A DNA stretch of 12,580 nt. Source: an uncultured Bacilli bacterium. Lineage in GTDB: Bacteria > Bacillota_I > Bacilli_A > RF39 > UBA660. The stretch covers positions 1 through 12,580 of the forward strand of contig CAQHJP010000004.1 in the NCBI GenBank assembly GCA_948801035.1, in the 5' to 3' direction. Made by a program: the position numbers and the translations under genes. Position 1 is the first letter of the stretch. Each line of letters opens with the position of its first letter. This document shows positions 6,409-12,580 of this stretch, one piece after another. Under the pieces are notes generated by a model, which had not been told where the DNA came from, searched no databases, and saw nothing but the letters and a program-made list of their open reading frames with translations.

Positions 6409-6747
6409 TTAATCTTCATGTATTTTTTCAATTATATTTTCAATTTTTTTACCATATTCAATTGATTCATCATAAACAAATTCTAAATCAGGAATATGCC
6501 TAATATCAACTCTACTTGCCAAGCATTTTTTTATAAAACCTTTAGCTTCTTTTAAAGCTTTTAGTGTTATATCAATTCTTTCTTTATTAAATACAGTTAC
6601 ATATATTTTTGCATAACTTAAATCAGGAGCTAAATGACAATCTGTAACTGTTACAAATTTTATATCATTATCTTTAACCTCATAAGCTAAAATGTAACTT
6701 AATTCTTTTACTATATTGCTTGCAATTCTCTCAGTTTTAATACTCAT
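6409..6747 (-). CDS. rbfA: Ribosome-binding factor A
   Basis: RbfA is a KH-fold protein that binds the pre-30S subunit and helps mature the 16S rRNA 5' end, notably in the cold. The sequence SIKTERIASNIVKELSYIL opens as the family does, and the core DIKFVTVTDCHLAPDLSYAKIYVTVF and IRHIPDLEFVYDESIEYGKKIENII are characteristic. The start is the ATG at 6747 (112 residues), with GAGGTG 4 bases upstream; a frame extension upstream would begin at a GTG inside that ribosome binding site. It is the last gene of the rimP-nusA-ylxR-infB-rbfA operon, separated from infB by a terminator-like hairpin. truB, often next, is absent here. Confidence 0.96.
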   Translation of the reverse strand: MSIKTERIASNIVKELSYILAYEVKDNDIKFVTVTDCHLAPDLSYAKIYVTVFNKERIDITLKALKEAKGFIKKCLASRVDIRHIPDLEFVYDESIEYGKKIENIIEKIHED

Positions 6748-6789
6748 ATTACACCTCACTTTTATTATATCACTTATTATATTTTATAT

Positions 6790-6820
6790 AAAGAAAATAC
6801 TATAATTTATATAGTATTTA
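6790..6820 (-). terminator. Terminator-like hairpin between infB and rbfA
   Basis: A perfect 10-bp inverted repeat (AAATACTATA at 6795-6804, TATAGTATTT at 6810-6819, 5-base loop) overlaps the infB stop codon (6820-6818). On the minus strand it is followed by TTTTCTTT, an interrupted T tract. With only one G-C pair it probably attenuates rather than ends transcription, lowering rbfA relative to infB. Confidence 0.5.
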
Positions 6821-8887
6821 TCTTTGCACTTCTACCATTTCGTATGCTTCTATTATATCTTTTTCTCTTATGTCATTATAATTTTCAATAGTAATTCCAC
6901 ATTCTAATCCTTTTTTCACTTCTTTTACAGAATCTTTTTCTCTTTGGATAGAATTTATTACTCCATCATAAATAACAACACCATCACGTATTATACGTGC
7001 TTTAGAATCTCTCTTAACCACTCCATCTATAATATAAGATCCTGCAATTGTACCAACTTTAGAAAACTTAAATATTTTTCTAACTTCAGCTGAGCCTGTT
7101 ACAACTTCTTCATAAACTGGATCTAGCATTCCTTTCATAGCGGATGTCATTTCTTCAACAACTTTATAAATAATATCATAAAGTCTTATTTCAATTCCTT
7201 GTTCTTTTGCATAATCTTTTAAATTATTATCAGGTCGTACATTAAAGCCTATAATTATTGCATTTGATGCCTTAGCAAGTACTATATCAGATTCTTTTAT
7301 AGCACCTACACTACTTCTAATTATGTTAACTTTAACACCTTCCACATCTAATTTTTCAAGTGAATTTTTAATTGCTTCGGCTGAGCCATTTACATCAGCT
7401 TTTATTATTACGCTTATTTCTTTAACGCCTTGTTTTATTTTAGAAAACAAATCGTCTAGTGTTACTGCTTTAGAAGGAACTAAATCTTTTAATCTTGCTG
7501 TTTCCTTTCTGGTTGTAGCGATACTTCTTGCCTGTTTTTCTGACTCAAAAGCCATAAATTTATCCCCTGCATTTGGAACATCTGATAATCCTGTAATTTC
7601 TACTGGTTGAGATAAGATAGTTTCAGTTAAATCTTTGCCTAAATCACTTTTTAAAGTTCTTATTTTACCATAAGTTGTTCCAACTACTATTGGATCACCT
7701 AATCTTAGTGTTCCATTTTGTACAAGCACTGTAACTATTGGACCTAAATGTTTATCAAGTCTTGATTCCACAACCGTACCAACAGCATATCTATTAGGAT
7801 TTGCTTTATAATCATTCATTGAAGATACAAGTAAAATATTTTCAAGTAATTCTTTAACACCTTCACCAGTTTTAGCAGATATTAAACTAACTAAAGTATC
7901 TCCACCCCAAGATTCTGGTGTTAGACCATGTTCAGTTAATTGTGTAAATACTCTTTCTACATTAGCTTCTGGTTTATCAATTTTATTAATTGCAACTATT
8001 ATAGGAACATTTGCAGCCTTAGCATGATCAATCGCTTCTTCAGTTTGAGGCATAATTCCATCATCAGCTGCTACTATTATAATTACTATATCAGTAATAC
8101 TTGCTCCTCTAGCTCGCATCTCAGTAAAGGCAGCATGCCCTGGAGTATCTATAAAAGTTATATAAGAATCATCTATTTTAACTTGATATGCAGATATAGC
8201 TTGTGTAATACCTCCAGCTTCACCTAAAGCTACATTAGTTTTCCTAATTGTATCTAAAAGTGTTGTTTTACCATGATCAACATGACCCATTATAGTTACT
8301 ACAGGAGGCCTTTTTTGTAAGTCTTTTTCATCATCTATTATTTCATATTCCTCAAAATTAGTAACATCTTGTGTTTCTTCTCTTTTTAATTCTTTATTAT
8401 ATTCTAGTACTAATACCTCAGCATTTTCAAAGCTAATTGAATTATTGATAGTAGCCATTATTCCTAAAGAAAATAGTTTTTTTAAAAGTTCACCACTATT
8501 TACATTAAGACGTATAGCAAGATCTCCTATTGTCATATTTTCTTTATATAAAACTACATCATCATTTGTAATATTAGTTTTTAATTTTTCTTTATTTTTA
8601 TACATTTCTTTTTTCTTTTGCAAAAATTCTTTCGAAGAAGTTTTATTATCACTCTTTTTCTTTAATTTTTGTTTTGCAAGAGTTTCTTCAACTTTGATAT
8701 TTTTATTTTCTATTATCTCTTCTACTATTTCATCCATATCAAAATCTGCATTATCAAGTAAAGTTATATCATACTCTGATAATTCATCATCTTTAGAACT
8801 AGCACTTATACCTAATTCTTCACATTTTCTAAGTACTTCGGCTATAGTTCTTTGTATGTCCTCTGCATAATCTGAAACACTCATCAT
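6818..8887 (-). CDS. infB: Translation initiation factor IF-2
   Basis: IF-2 is the GTPase that brings fMet-tRNA to the 30S subunit and promotes 50S joining. From the ATG at 8887 the protein has 689 residues. It has a short N-terminal region (IF2_N-like segments near 10-30 and 118-165, separated by a Lys-rich linker) and then the G domain: G1 GHVDHGKT (201-208), the GEAGGITQAI switch region, DTPGH (247-251), NKID (301-304) and SAKTGEG. Domains II, III and the C-terminal fMet-tRNA-binding domain follow to the end. AGGAGG lies 8 bases before the ATG; an upstream in-frame GTG falls inside that site and is not the start. It follows ylxR by 12 bases. Confidence 0.98.
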   Translation of the reverse strand: MMSVSDYAEDIQRTIAEVLRKCEELGISASSKDDELSEYDITLLDNADFDMDEIVEEIIENKNIKVEETLAKQKLKKKSDNKTSSKEFLQKKKEMYKNKEKLKTNITNDDVVLYKENMTIGDLAIRLNVNSGELLKKLFSLGIMATINNSISFENAEVLVLEYNKELKREETQDVTNFEEYEIIDDEKDLQKRPPVVTIMGHVDHGKTTLLDTIRKTNVALGEAGGITQAISAYQVKIDDSYITFIDTPGHAAFTEMRARGASITDIVIIIVAADDGIMPQTEEAIDHAKAANVPIIVAINKIDKPEANVERVFTQLTEHGLTPESWGGDTLVSLISAKTGEGVKELLENILLVSSMNDYKANPNRYAVGTVVESRLDKHLGPIVTVLVQNGTLRLGDPIVVGTTYGKIRTLKSDLGKDLTETILSQPVEITGLSDVPNAGDKFMAFESEKQARSIATTRKETARLKDLVPSKAVTLDDLFSKIKQGVKEISVIIKADVNGSAEAIKNSLEKLDVEGVKVNIIRSSVGAIKESDIVLAKASNAIIIGFNVRPDNNLKDYAKEQGIEIRLYDIIYKVVEEMTSAMKGMLDPVYEEVVTGSAEVRKIFKFSKVGTIAGSYIIDGVVKRDSKARIIRDGVVIYDGVINSIQREKDSVKEVKKGLECGITIENYNDIREKDIIEAYEMVEVQR

Positions 8888-8899
8888 ATTAAACACCTC

Positions 8900-9157
8900 C
8901 TATATTATTTTATTTAATTCATCATATATATAATCTGGAATCTCTATTTCTAAAATCTTATTTAGTATTTTAGTTTTGCGTGCTTTTTCTATTACGTCTT
9001 TATCTTTTTTTAAATAAGCACCTCTACCATTTGCTTTTAAAGTAATATCAACGCTAACTTCATTTTCTTTATTTTTTACTACTCTAATTAATTCTTGCTT
9101 AGGTAATTTTTCTTTTGTTATAACGCAAGTTCTAAGCGGTATTTTTTTAGTCTTCAT
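8900..9157 (-). CDS. ylxR: YlxR family RNA-binding protein (RnpM-type)
   Basis: A small basic DUF448/YlxR protein of 85 residues. Members bind RNA, and the Bacillus member has been described as a modulator of RNase P (RnpM). The signature RTCVITKEKLPKQELIRVV (residues 9-27) and GRGAYL (44-49) is clear, except that Ile and Thr replace the usual small or Gly residues in the first block. The ATG overlaps the end of nusA by 11 bases. There is no clear ribosome binding site just upstream, so translation probably depends on coupling to nusA. In many Bacillota an L7Ae-like gene (ylxQ) lies between ylxR and infB; here there is only a 12-base gap. Confidence 0.93.
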   Translation of the reverse strand: MKTKKIPLRTCVITKEKLPKQELIRVVKNKENEVSVDITLKANGRGAYLKKDKDVIEKARKTKILNKILEIEIPDYIYDELNKII

Positions 9158-10307
9158 TTACTAAATTTATTCCCATTTCTTTTGCTTGTTCTAATGTTTT
9201 TATATCAAGATTATATTTAGTTAAACGTGATGCTAATTTAACATTTACACCCTTTTTACCTATAGCAAGTGATAAATTTTCTTTATCTACTACAACCAAA
9301 GCTTCTTGTTTTTTTGGATCAAATATAAATACATGTAAGTTTTTAGCTGGAGAAAGTGCATTTTCAATGAATTTAGACTTATCAGAATCATACTCAACTA
9401 TATCTATTTTTTCATTTGATACCTCTTTTAATATATTTGAAATTCTCATTCCTTTTTCACCAATACAAGCACCTATTGCATCAACATTAGAGTTTTCTGA
9501 ATAAACTGCTATTTTAGTTCTAACACCGGCTTCACGAGCAACAGAATATACAAGTACAATACCTTCATTAATTTCAGGGATTTCAAGTTCGAATAATCTT
9601 TTAATAAAACCATAATGTGTTCTAGAAAGTAATATAAATGGACCCTTTGTAGTATTTTCTACTTTTGATACATAAACTTTAATGTTTGATCCCATTTTTA
9701 TAACTTCTCCTGGTATTATTTCTGTCTTTGGAAGTATACCTTGAGATCTTCCTAAATTGATATAATAATTTTTAGAATCTTCCATTTCTACTATTCCAGT
9801 TATTAATTCATTTTGTTTATCTTGGAATTGTTCAATTATAATATTTTTTTCAGCTTCCTTAATTTTTTGTATTACAACTTGTTTTGCTGTTGCTGCAGCA
9901 ACACGATTAAAATCTCTTGGAGTAACTTCTTCTTCTATAGTCTGTCCAACATCAATACCTGGAACTATTTTAGTTGCTTCTTCTAAAGTTATATGAACTC
10001 TAGGATCAAATATGTATGGTTTTTCTATTTCAATAGTAGCTTCTGGATCCTCACTATCTTCATCAGGTACTGTTATCATAATTGGTTCTCTTGCTTCATT
10101 TTCTAAATCAAGTACAACTGTTTTATAAGAAAACACATGTATATCCCAACTTTCTTTATCAATTTCAACCCTAACATTAGTTAATGATTTATTATTTTTC
10201 TTATATGCACTAGTAAGCGCTAGTTCTAAAGATTCACATATATAATCTGGTGATATTCCTTTTTCTTTTTCTAAAGCTTCTACAGCTTTTTTTAATTCTT
10301 TATTCAT
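9147..10307 (-). CDS. nusA: Transcription termination/antitermination factor NusA
   Basis: NusA binds RNA polymerase and nascent RNA and affects pausing, intrinsic termination and antitermination. From the ATG at 10307 it has 386 residues: an N-terminal polymerase-binding domain (about 1-160), an S1 domain (about 166-235), KH1 with GEKG (283-286) and KH2 with GKKG (350-353). The acidic C-terminal repeats of E. coli NusA are absent, as is normal in Gram-positives. The N-terminal domain appears to carry an extra acidic stretch (about residues 68-101, with PDEDSEDPEATIEIEK) compared with the Bacilli form I recall. The start has AAGGA 10 bases upstream and comes one base after the rimP stop (TAA-C-ATG). 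A longer frame starting at a TTG inside rimP is rejected. Confidence 0.97.
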   Translation of the reverse strand: MNKELKKAVEALEKEKGISPDYICESLELALTSAYKKNNKSLTNVRVEIDKESWDIHVFSYKTVVLDLENEAREPIMITVPDEDSEDPEATIEIEKPYIFDPRVHITLEEATKIVPGIDVGQTIEEEVTPRDFNRVAAATAKQVVIQKIKEAEKNIIIEQFQDKQNELITGIVEMEDSKNYYINLGRSQGILPKTEIIPGEVIKMGSNIKVYVSKVENTTKGPFILLSRTHYGFIKRLFELEIPEINEGIVLVYSVAREAGVRTKIAVYSENSNVDAIGACIGEKGMRISNILKEVSNEKIDIVEYDSDKSKFIENALSPAKNLHVFIFDPKKQEALVVVDKENLSLAIGKKGVNVKLASRLTKYNLDIKTLEQAKEMGINLVNED

Positions 10308-10308
10308 G

Positions 10309-10560
10309 TTATTCACATCCTTTCTCTTTGGAAGATATATCAACTATATAAGATTCATTTATAAAATCAATTTTATCTAAAATTGGATCTACTAAATCAT
10401 TTACTAAAACACAATCGTTAATAGTAATATATTCATCTTTCTTATCAATTATAATTCTTAAAAAATTATTATTATTTTCTTTTTCATAACTAACACTATC
10501 TAAAATAAAACCTGCATCATTTATAGGACCTTCTAAGGCTTCTTTAATTTTATCTATCAT
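10309..10560 (-). CDS. rimP: Ribosome maturation factor RimP, N-terminal domain only
   Basis: RimP assists late assembly of the 30S subunit. The protein starts at the ATG at 10560 with GGAGG 4 bases upstream and is only 83 residues; the family norm is about 150. The visible part matches the N-terminal domain: LEGPINDAGFILDSVSYEKE, LRIIIDKKDEYITINDC (family pattern: RvyIDk.gGit..DC) and YIVDISS (family: Y.LEVSSPG). It ends right where the conserved SSPG turn and the C-terminal SH3-like domain would follow. nusA begins one base after the stop, so no remnant of the second domain exists downstream. Its position ahead of nusA supports the identity despite divergence. Either a functional single-domain form or a decaying gene is possible. 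Confidence 0.85.
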   Translation of the reverse strand: MIDKIKEALEGPINDAGFILDSVSYEKENNNNFLRIIIDKKDEYITINDCVLVNDLVDPILDKIDFINESYIVDISSKEKGCE

Positions 10561-10579
10561 AATTCCTCCAACATATATT

Positions 10580-10604
10580 AAAGAGTGGTTTGTAGCCACT
10601 CTTC
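10580..10604 (-). promoter_or_regulatory. Leader hairpin of the rimP-nusA operon
   Basis: A perfect 8-bp stem (AAGAGTGG at 10581-10588, CCACTCTT at 10596-10603, 7-base loop) lies between the promoter and the rimP ribosome binding site. It is the most GC-rich structure nearby. Only three T follow on the minus strand, so it may be an attenuator, a protein-binding site or an RNA-stability element rather than a strong terminator. Confidence 0.6.
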
Positions 10605-10616
10605 ATGCATATATAG

Positions 10617-10627
10617 ATTATAACACA
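10617..10627 (-). promoter_or_regulatory. Extended -10 promoter of the rimP-nusA-infB operon
   Basis: The minus strand reads TGTGTTATAAT, an extended -10, followed by a predicted leader of about 50 bases. The -35 region (TTTAAA at 17-bp spacing) is weak. Confidence 0.65.
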
Positions 10628-10674
10628 ATAAAATTAGTTTTTAAATACTTTTTTAAATAAAATTTATTATTTTT

Positions 10675-10683
10675 TGATATAAT
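10675..10683 (+). promoter_or_regulatory. Extended -10 promoter for the CPBP-phosphoesterase pair
   Basis: The plus strand has TGATATAAT, an exact TGnTATAAT extended -10, 17 bases before the ATG at 10701. No good -35 is seen. The transcription start would fall close to the AGGTGA ribosome binding site (10691-10696), giving a very short leader. It is divergent from the rimP promoter about 50 bases away. Confidence 0.5.
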
Positions 10684-10700
10684 ATTATATAGGTGATTAT

Positions 10701-11387
10701 ATGGAAAACAAAAAAGTACTTAAAAATATGATTATATTTATATCTTATTTCCTATATTTGAATTTACAAACACTACCATTTATAATACTAAAAATAGATT
10801 ATAATAGTTTAAATTTAAATTTTAAAATAGTTTATTTATTACTATATGAATTTATATATATATGTATGTTATTTTTTATATATAGAAAAAGTATCAAAGA
10901 CGCATTTAAAGATTATATAAATAATTTTAAATCTTATATAAAAAAATATATGGAATACTGGTCTTTAGCTTTTGGACTTATGATTATTAGTAATGTTGTA
11001 ATAACATTTATACTTCCAAATTCTATTGCTAATAATCAAGAGGCTATAAATTCAATTTTTAAAATTGCACCTATTTATATAATTATATCTTCAGTTTTAT
11101 TCGCACCTATTGTAGAAGAATTTATTTTTAGATTTAGTTTAAGAAACATATTTAAAAGTGATAAAGTATTTATTATAATATCTGGATTTGTATTTGGTGC
11201 GCTTCACGTAGTATCCGCCTTTCAGTCATGGGCTGATTTAGCTTACATAATTACTTATGCTATACCAGGATTTGTATTTGCTAAAGCATTAGTTGATTCA
11301 AAAAATATATTTGTTCCAATTAGCTTACATATGTTTCATAATGGTTTTATGATGCTATTACAAATTATTTTGACATGTTTAATTTAA
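10701..11387 (+). CDS. CPBP family intramembrane glutamic endopeptidase
   Basis: A multi-pass membrane protein of the CPBP/Abi (CAAX-protease-like) family, 228 residues. Hydrophobic segments are visible near residues 8-30, 42-61, 87-105, 123-137, 155-172, 181-198 and 204-226. The three catalytic motifs are present: EEFIFR (E139, E140, R144), FGALH (F165 to H169) and HMFHN (H210 to N214). Family members cleave peptides within or near the membrane in roles such as bacteriocin maturation or immunity; no bacteriocin gene is seen here, so the substrate is unknown. The ATG follows AGGTGA. The downstream phosphoesterase starts 9 bases after the stop, so the two form an operon, divergent from rimP. 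Confidence 0.93.
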   Translation: MENKKVLKNMIIFISYFLYLNLQTLPFIILKIDYNSLNLNFKIVYLLLYEFIYICMLFFIYRKSIKDAFKDYINNFKSYIKKYMEYWSLAFGLMIISNVVITFILPNSIANNQEAINSIFKIAPIYIIISSVLFAPIVEEFIFRFSLRNIFKSDKVFIIISGFVFGALHVVSAFQSWADLAYIITYAIPGFVFAKALVDSKNIFVPISLHMFHNGFMMLLQIILTCLI

Positions 11388-11396
11388 GGAGTTTAT

Positions 11397-12242
11397 ATGA
11401 GGAAGTTTATAAAAGCTTTAATAATTATATTTATACTTATAATTTTACTTATTTTGTATTCTAGATTTGTGGCAACATCTGGATTAATTATTAAAGAATA
11501 TAATGTAAAAAATAGCAAAATAAGTGAATATCATGGTTTAAAAATTGTACACATATCTGATATTCATTATGCAACAACTGTGTGGGAAGATGAACTTAAA
11601 AATTTAGTTGATAACATTAATGTGCTTAAACCTGATATTTTAGTTTTAACTGGTGATTTTTTTGATAATGAGTCTACTTATGATAAAGATATTTTAATTA
11701 AATATTTATCTTTAACAAATGCTAGACTTGGAAAATATGCAATAAGTGGAAATCATGATGAGCCTGTAAGTGAATATTACGATACTATTACTAAATCTGG
11801 ATTTGTTAATTTAGATGATAACTACGATTTAGTATATGATAATTCTAATTATCCTATAATCATATCTGGTATAAGTAGTAATTATAAAGATAGTTCTAAT
11901 TTAGATAATAAAACTGATAAATTTAATGATTATATATCATCTTTAGATGAGAATGATATTAAACCTATATACTCGATACTATTAATACATGAACCTGATT
12001 TTATTGATAATTTAGAAATTTCTAATTATGATTTAATATTATCTGGACATTCTCATTTAGGTCAAGTAAGATTACCAATAATAGGAAAGTTATACACACC
12101 ATATGGTTCTTTAAAATATTATGATGAATATTATAAAATAAATAATACTGATTTATATATTTCAGGTGGTGTTGGTACATCGTTTATGAAATTTAGATTA
12201 TTTAATAAACCTAGTATAAATCTTTATAGAATAACAAAATAA
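11397..12242 (+). CDS. Membrane-anchored calcineurin-like metallophosphoesterase (YkuE/YaeI type)
   Basis: A two-metal phosphoesterase of 281 residues. An N-terminal hydrophobic anchor (about 5-22, preceded by Arg/Lys) places the catalytic domain outside the membrane. The metal-site motifs are complete: DIH (D55, H57), GDFFD (D87), GNHDE (N119, H120), IHEPD (H198) and GHSHLGQ (H218, H220). The GHSHLGQ and GVGTS patterns are typical of the YkuE/YaeI group, some of which have been linked to lipid or envelope phosphate hydrolysis; the substrate here is unknown. AAGGAG lies 5 bases before the ATG. It is the second gene of a plus-strand pair after the CPBP protease, and its stop codon lies inside the terminator stem. 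Confidence 0.94.
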   Translation: MRKFIKALIIIFILIILLILYSRFVATSGLIIKEYNVKNSKISEYHGLKIVHISDIHYATTVWEDELKNLVDNINVLKPDILVLTGDFFDNESTYDKDILIKYLSLTNARLGKYAISGNHDEPVSEYYDTITKSGFVNLDDNYDLVYDNSNYPIIISGISSNYKDSSNLDNKTDKFNDYISSLDENDIKPIYSILLIHEPDFIDNLEISNYDLILSGHSHLGQVRLPIIGKLYTPYGSLKYYDEYYKINNTDLYISGGVGTSFMKFRLFNKPSINLYRITK

Positions 12243-12265
12243 GTGTTTTATAACACTTATTTTTT
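12236..12265. terminator. Bidirectional intrinsic terminator
   Basis: A perfect 12-bp inverted repeat (AAAATAAGTGTT at 12236-12247, AACACTTATTTT at 12252-12263) with a 4-base loop has T runs on both strands. It closes the phosphoesterase transcript on the plus strand and can equally stop the convergent minus-strand transcript. It contains the phosphoesterase stop codon (12240-12242) and the last in-frame TAA of the convergent gene (12259-12257). Confidence 0.88.
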
Positions 12266-12580
12266 AAAATTAAATTTATAATTTTTTAAAGGATATTCTT
12301 GATAGCCTAAAACTTTTAATCCTTCATTTTGAAGTTGTGAGCCTATTCAATTTAAAAATCTAATATAATCTTCACATGAATAATTAGTTTCATATATTGC
12401 TTCACCAACTTCTTCATAATATAGACCATTTCGAAAAGAGATTGTAAAACCATCTAGGTAATGTTTCAAATTATCATCAGTTAATTCAATATAGCCTTTT
12501 TTTAAAATTTCTAAAGCTACTTTTTTTCTTTTATCTGTTTGCATAAATAATCCAGGAAAAGGTGGTGATATAAGTGGTAC
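12257..12580 (-). pseudogene. 3' part of an unrecognised gene with an in-frame TGA (runs off right edge)
   Basis: The minus-strand frame is open from the right edge (reading VPLISPPFPGLFMQTDKR at its start) down to a TGA at 12349-12347. Downstream of the TGA the same frame stays open for another 29 codons (IGSQLQNEGLKVLGYQEY and so on, ending in NFKK) to a TAA at 12259-12257, inside the terminator. The joined frame is 108 codons. The Met at 12544 has no clear ribosome binding site and need not be the start. I do not recognise the family; the visible part is soluble, with mixed helix and strand, and no catalytic motif I can name. Three readings are possible: nonsense-mutated pseudogene, a protein truly ending at 12347, or read-through at TGA. 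A sequencing error is also possible. All recognisable Trp codons in the window are TGG, which argues against recoding. Confidence 0.55.

Noticed and set aside
6748..6759. Longer RbfA starting at GTG
   Set aside because: The GTG overlaps the GAGGTG ribosome binding site; the family start is MSIKTERIA.
6764..6769. TATAAT before rbfA as a separate promoter
   Set aside because: The -35 is poor (TTTATA) and the start of transcription would fall on the ribosome binding site itself; chance in this AT-rich gap is likely.
8888..8896. Longer IF-2 starting at GTG
   Set aside because: The GTG is within the AGGAGGTG ribosome binding site of the ATG at 8887.
10308..10343. Longer NusA starting at TTG inside rimP
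   Set aside because: Family alignment begins at MNKELKKAVEALEKEKGI, and AAGGA is placed for the ATG at 10307.
10561..10599. Longer RimP starting at a GTG in the leader hairpin
   Set aside because: The added residues would be encoded by the hairpin and the ribosome binding site; GGAGG is placed for the ATG at 10560.
12257..12349. TGA read as tryptophan across the genome (genetic code 4)
   Set aside because: All 14 Trp codons I counted in recognisable genes are TGG, none is TGA, and TGA acts as a plausible stop in tsaE, tsaB and rimI.
12300..12349. TGA as selenocysteine with a SECIS element
   Set aside because: A small CTTCA/TGAAG hairpin lies about 14 bases downstream, but it is short, AT-rich and lacks typical features; no known selenoprotein motif surrounds the codon.
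1..12580. CRISPR arrays, tRNA/rRNA genes, insertion sequences, prophage or defence genes
   Set aside because: None was seen on reading both strands; the window is mainly a housekeeping region.

Overview
The window is very AT-rich and reads as part of a Gram-positive (Bacillota) chromosome. It has strong Shine-Dalgarno sites (AGGAGG type), a tRNA-sensing T-box leader, intrinsic terminators, and the Bacillota-type rimP-nusA-ylxR-infB-rbfA order. The AT content, compact proteins and missing operon members suggest a lineage of Bacilli with a reduced genome, possibly near the former Mollicutes/Tenericutes; this is an inference. The code appears to be standard: I count 14 Trp codons in the recognisable genes, all TGG, and no in-frame TGA.

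Layout, left to right. Positions 1-556 hold the 5' part of uvrA (minus), with its own extended -10 promoter and a LexA-like site upstream. Positions 670-3065 are a tightly overlapping minus-strand operon, tsaE-tsaB-rimI-tsaD: the bacterial machinery for the transfer step of tRNA t6A37 synthesis plus a ribosomal-protein-type acetyltransferase. Positions 3116-5498 hold deoC, a dimeric-type dUTPase and tyrS (minus), behind a T-box leader at about 5499-5716 whose best specifier codon is TAC (Tyr). Positions 5752-6354 encode a Cys-rich protein with a CFI-box-like motif, on its own strong promoter. Positions 6409-10560 are the rimP-nusA-ylxR-infB-rbfA operon (minus), preceded by a short leader with a perfect 8-bp hairpin. 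From 10701 transcription switches to the plus strand: a CPBP-family membrane protease and a membrane-anchored metallophosphoesterase, closed by a bidirectional terminator at 12236-12265. The right edge holds the 3' part of an unrecognised minus-strand gene with an in-frame TGA.

Most genes serve translation: ribosome maturation (rimP, rbfA), initiation (infB), tRNA charging (tyrS), tRNA modification (tsaBDE), RNase P/RNA binding (ylxR) and transcription elongation (nusA). The points most worth checking are: (1) a tyrosine-type T-box placed before two deoxynucleotide-metabolism genes, with an unusual terminator layout; (2) a RimP ending where its N-terminal domain ends; (3) an in-frame TGA in the right-edge gene, whose restored frame ends inside the shared terminator; (4) an acidic insertion in the NusA N-terminal domain; (5) the uncharacterised CFI-box-like protein. 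I saw no CRISPR array, tRNA, rRNA, insertion sequence or phage gene. No gene-free stretch exceeds 300 bases.
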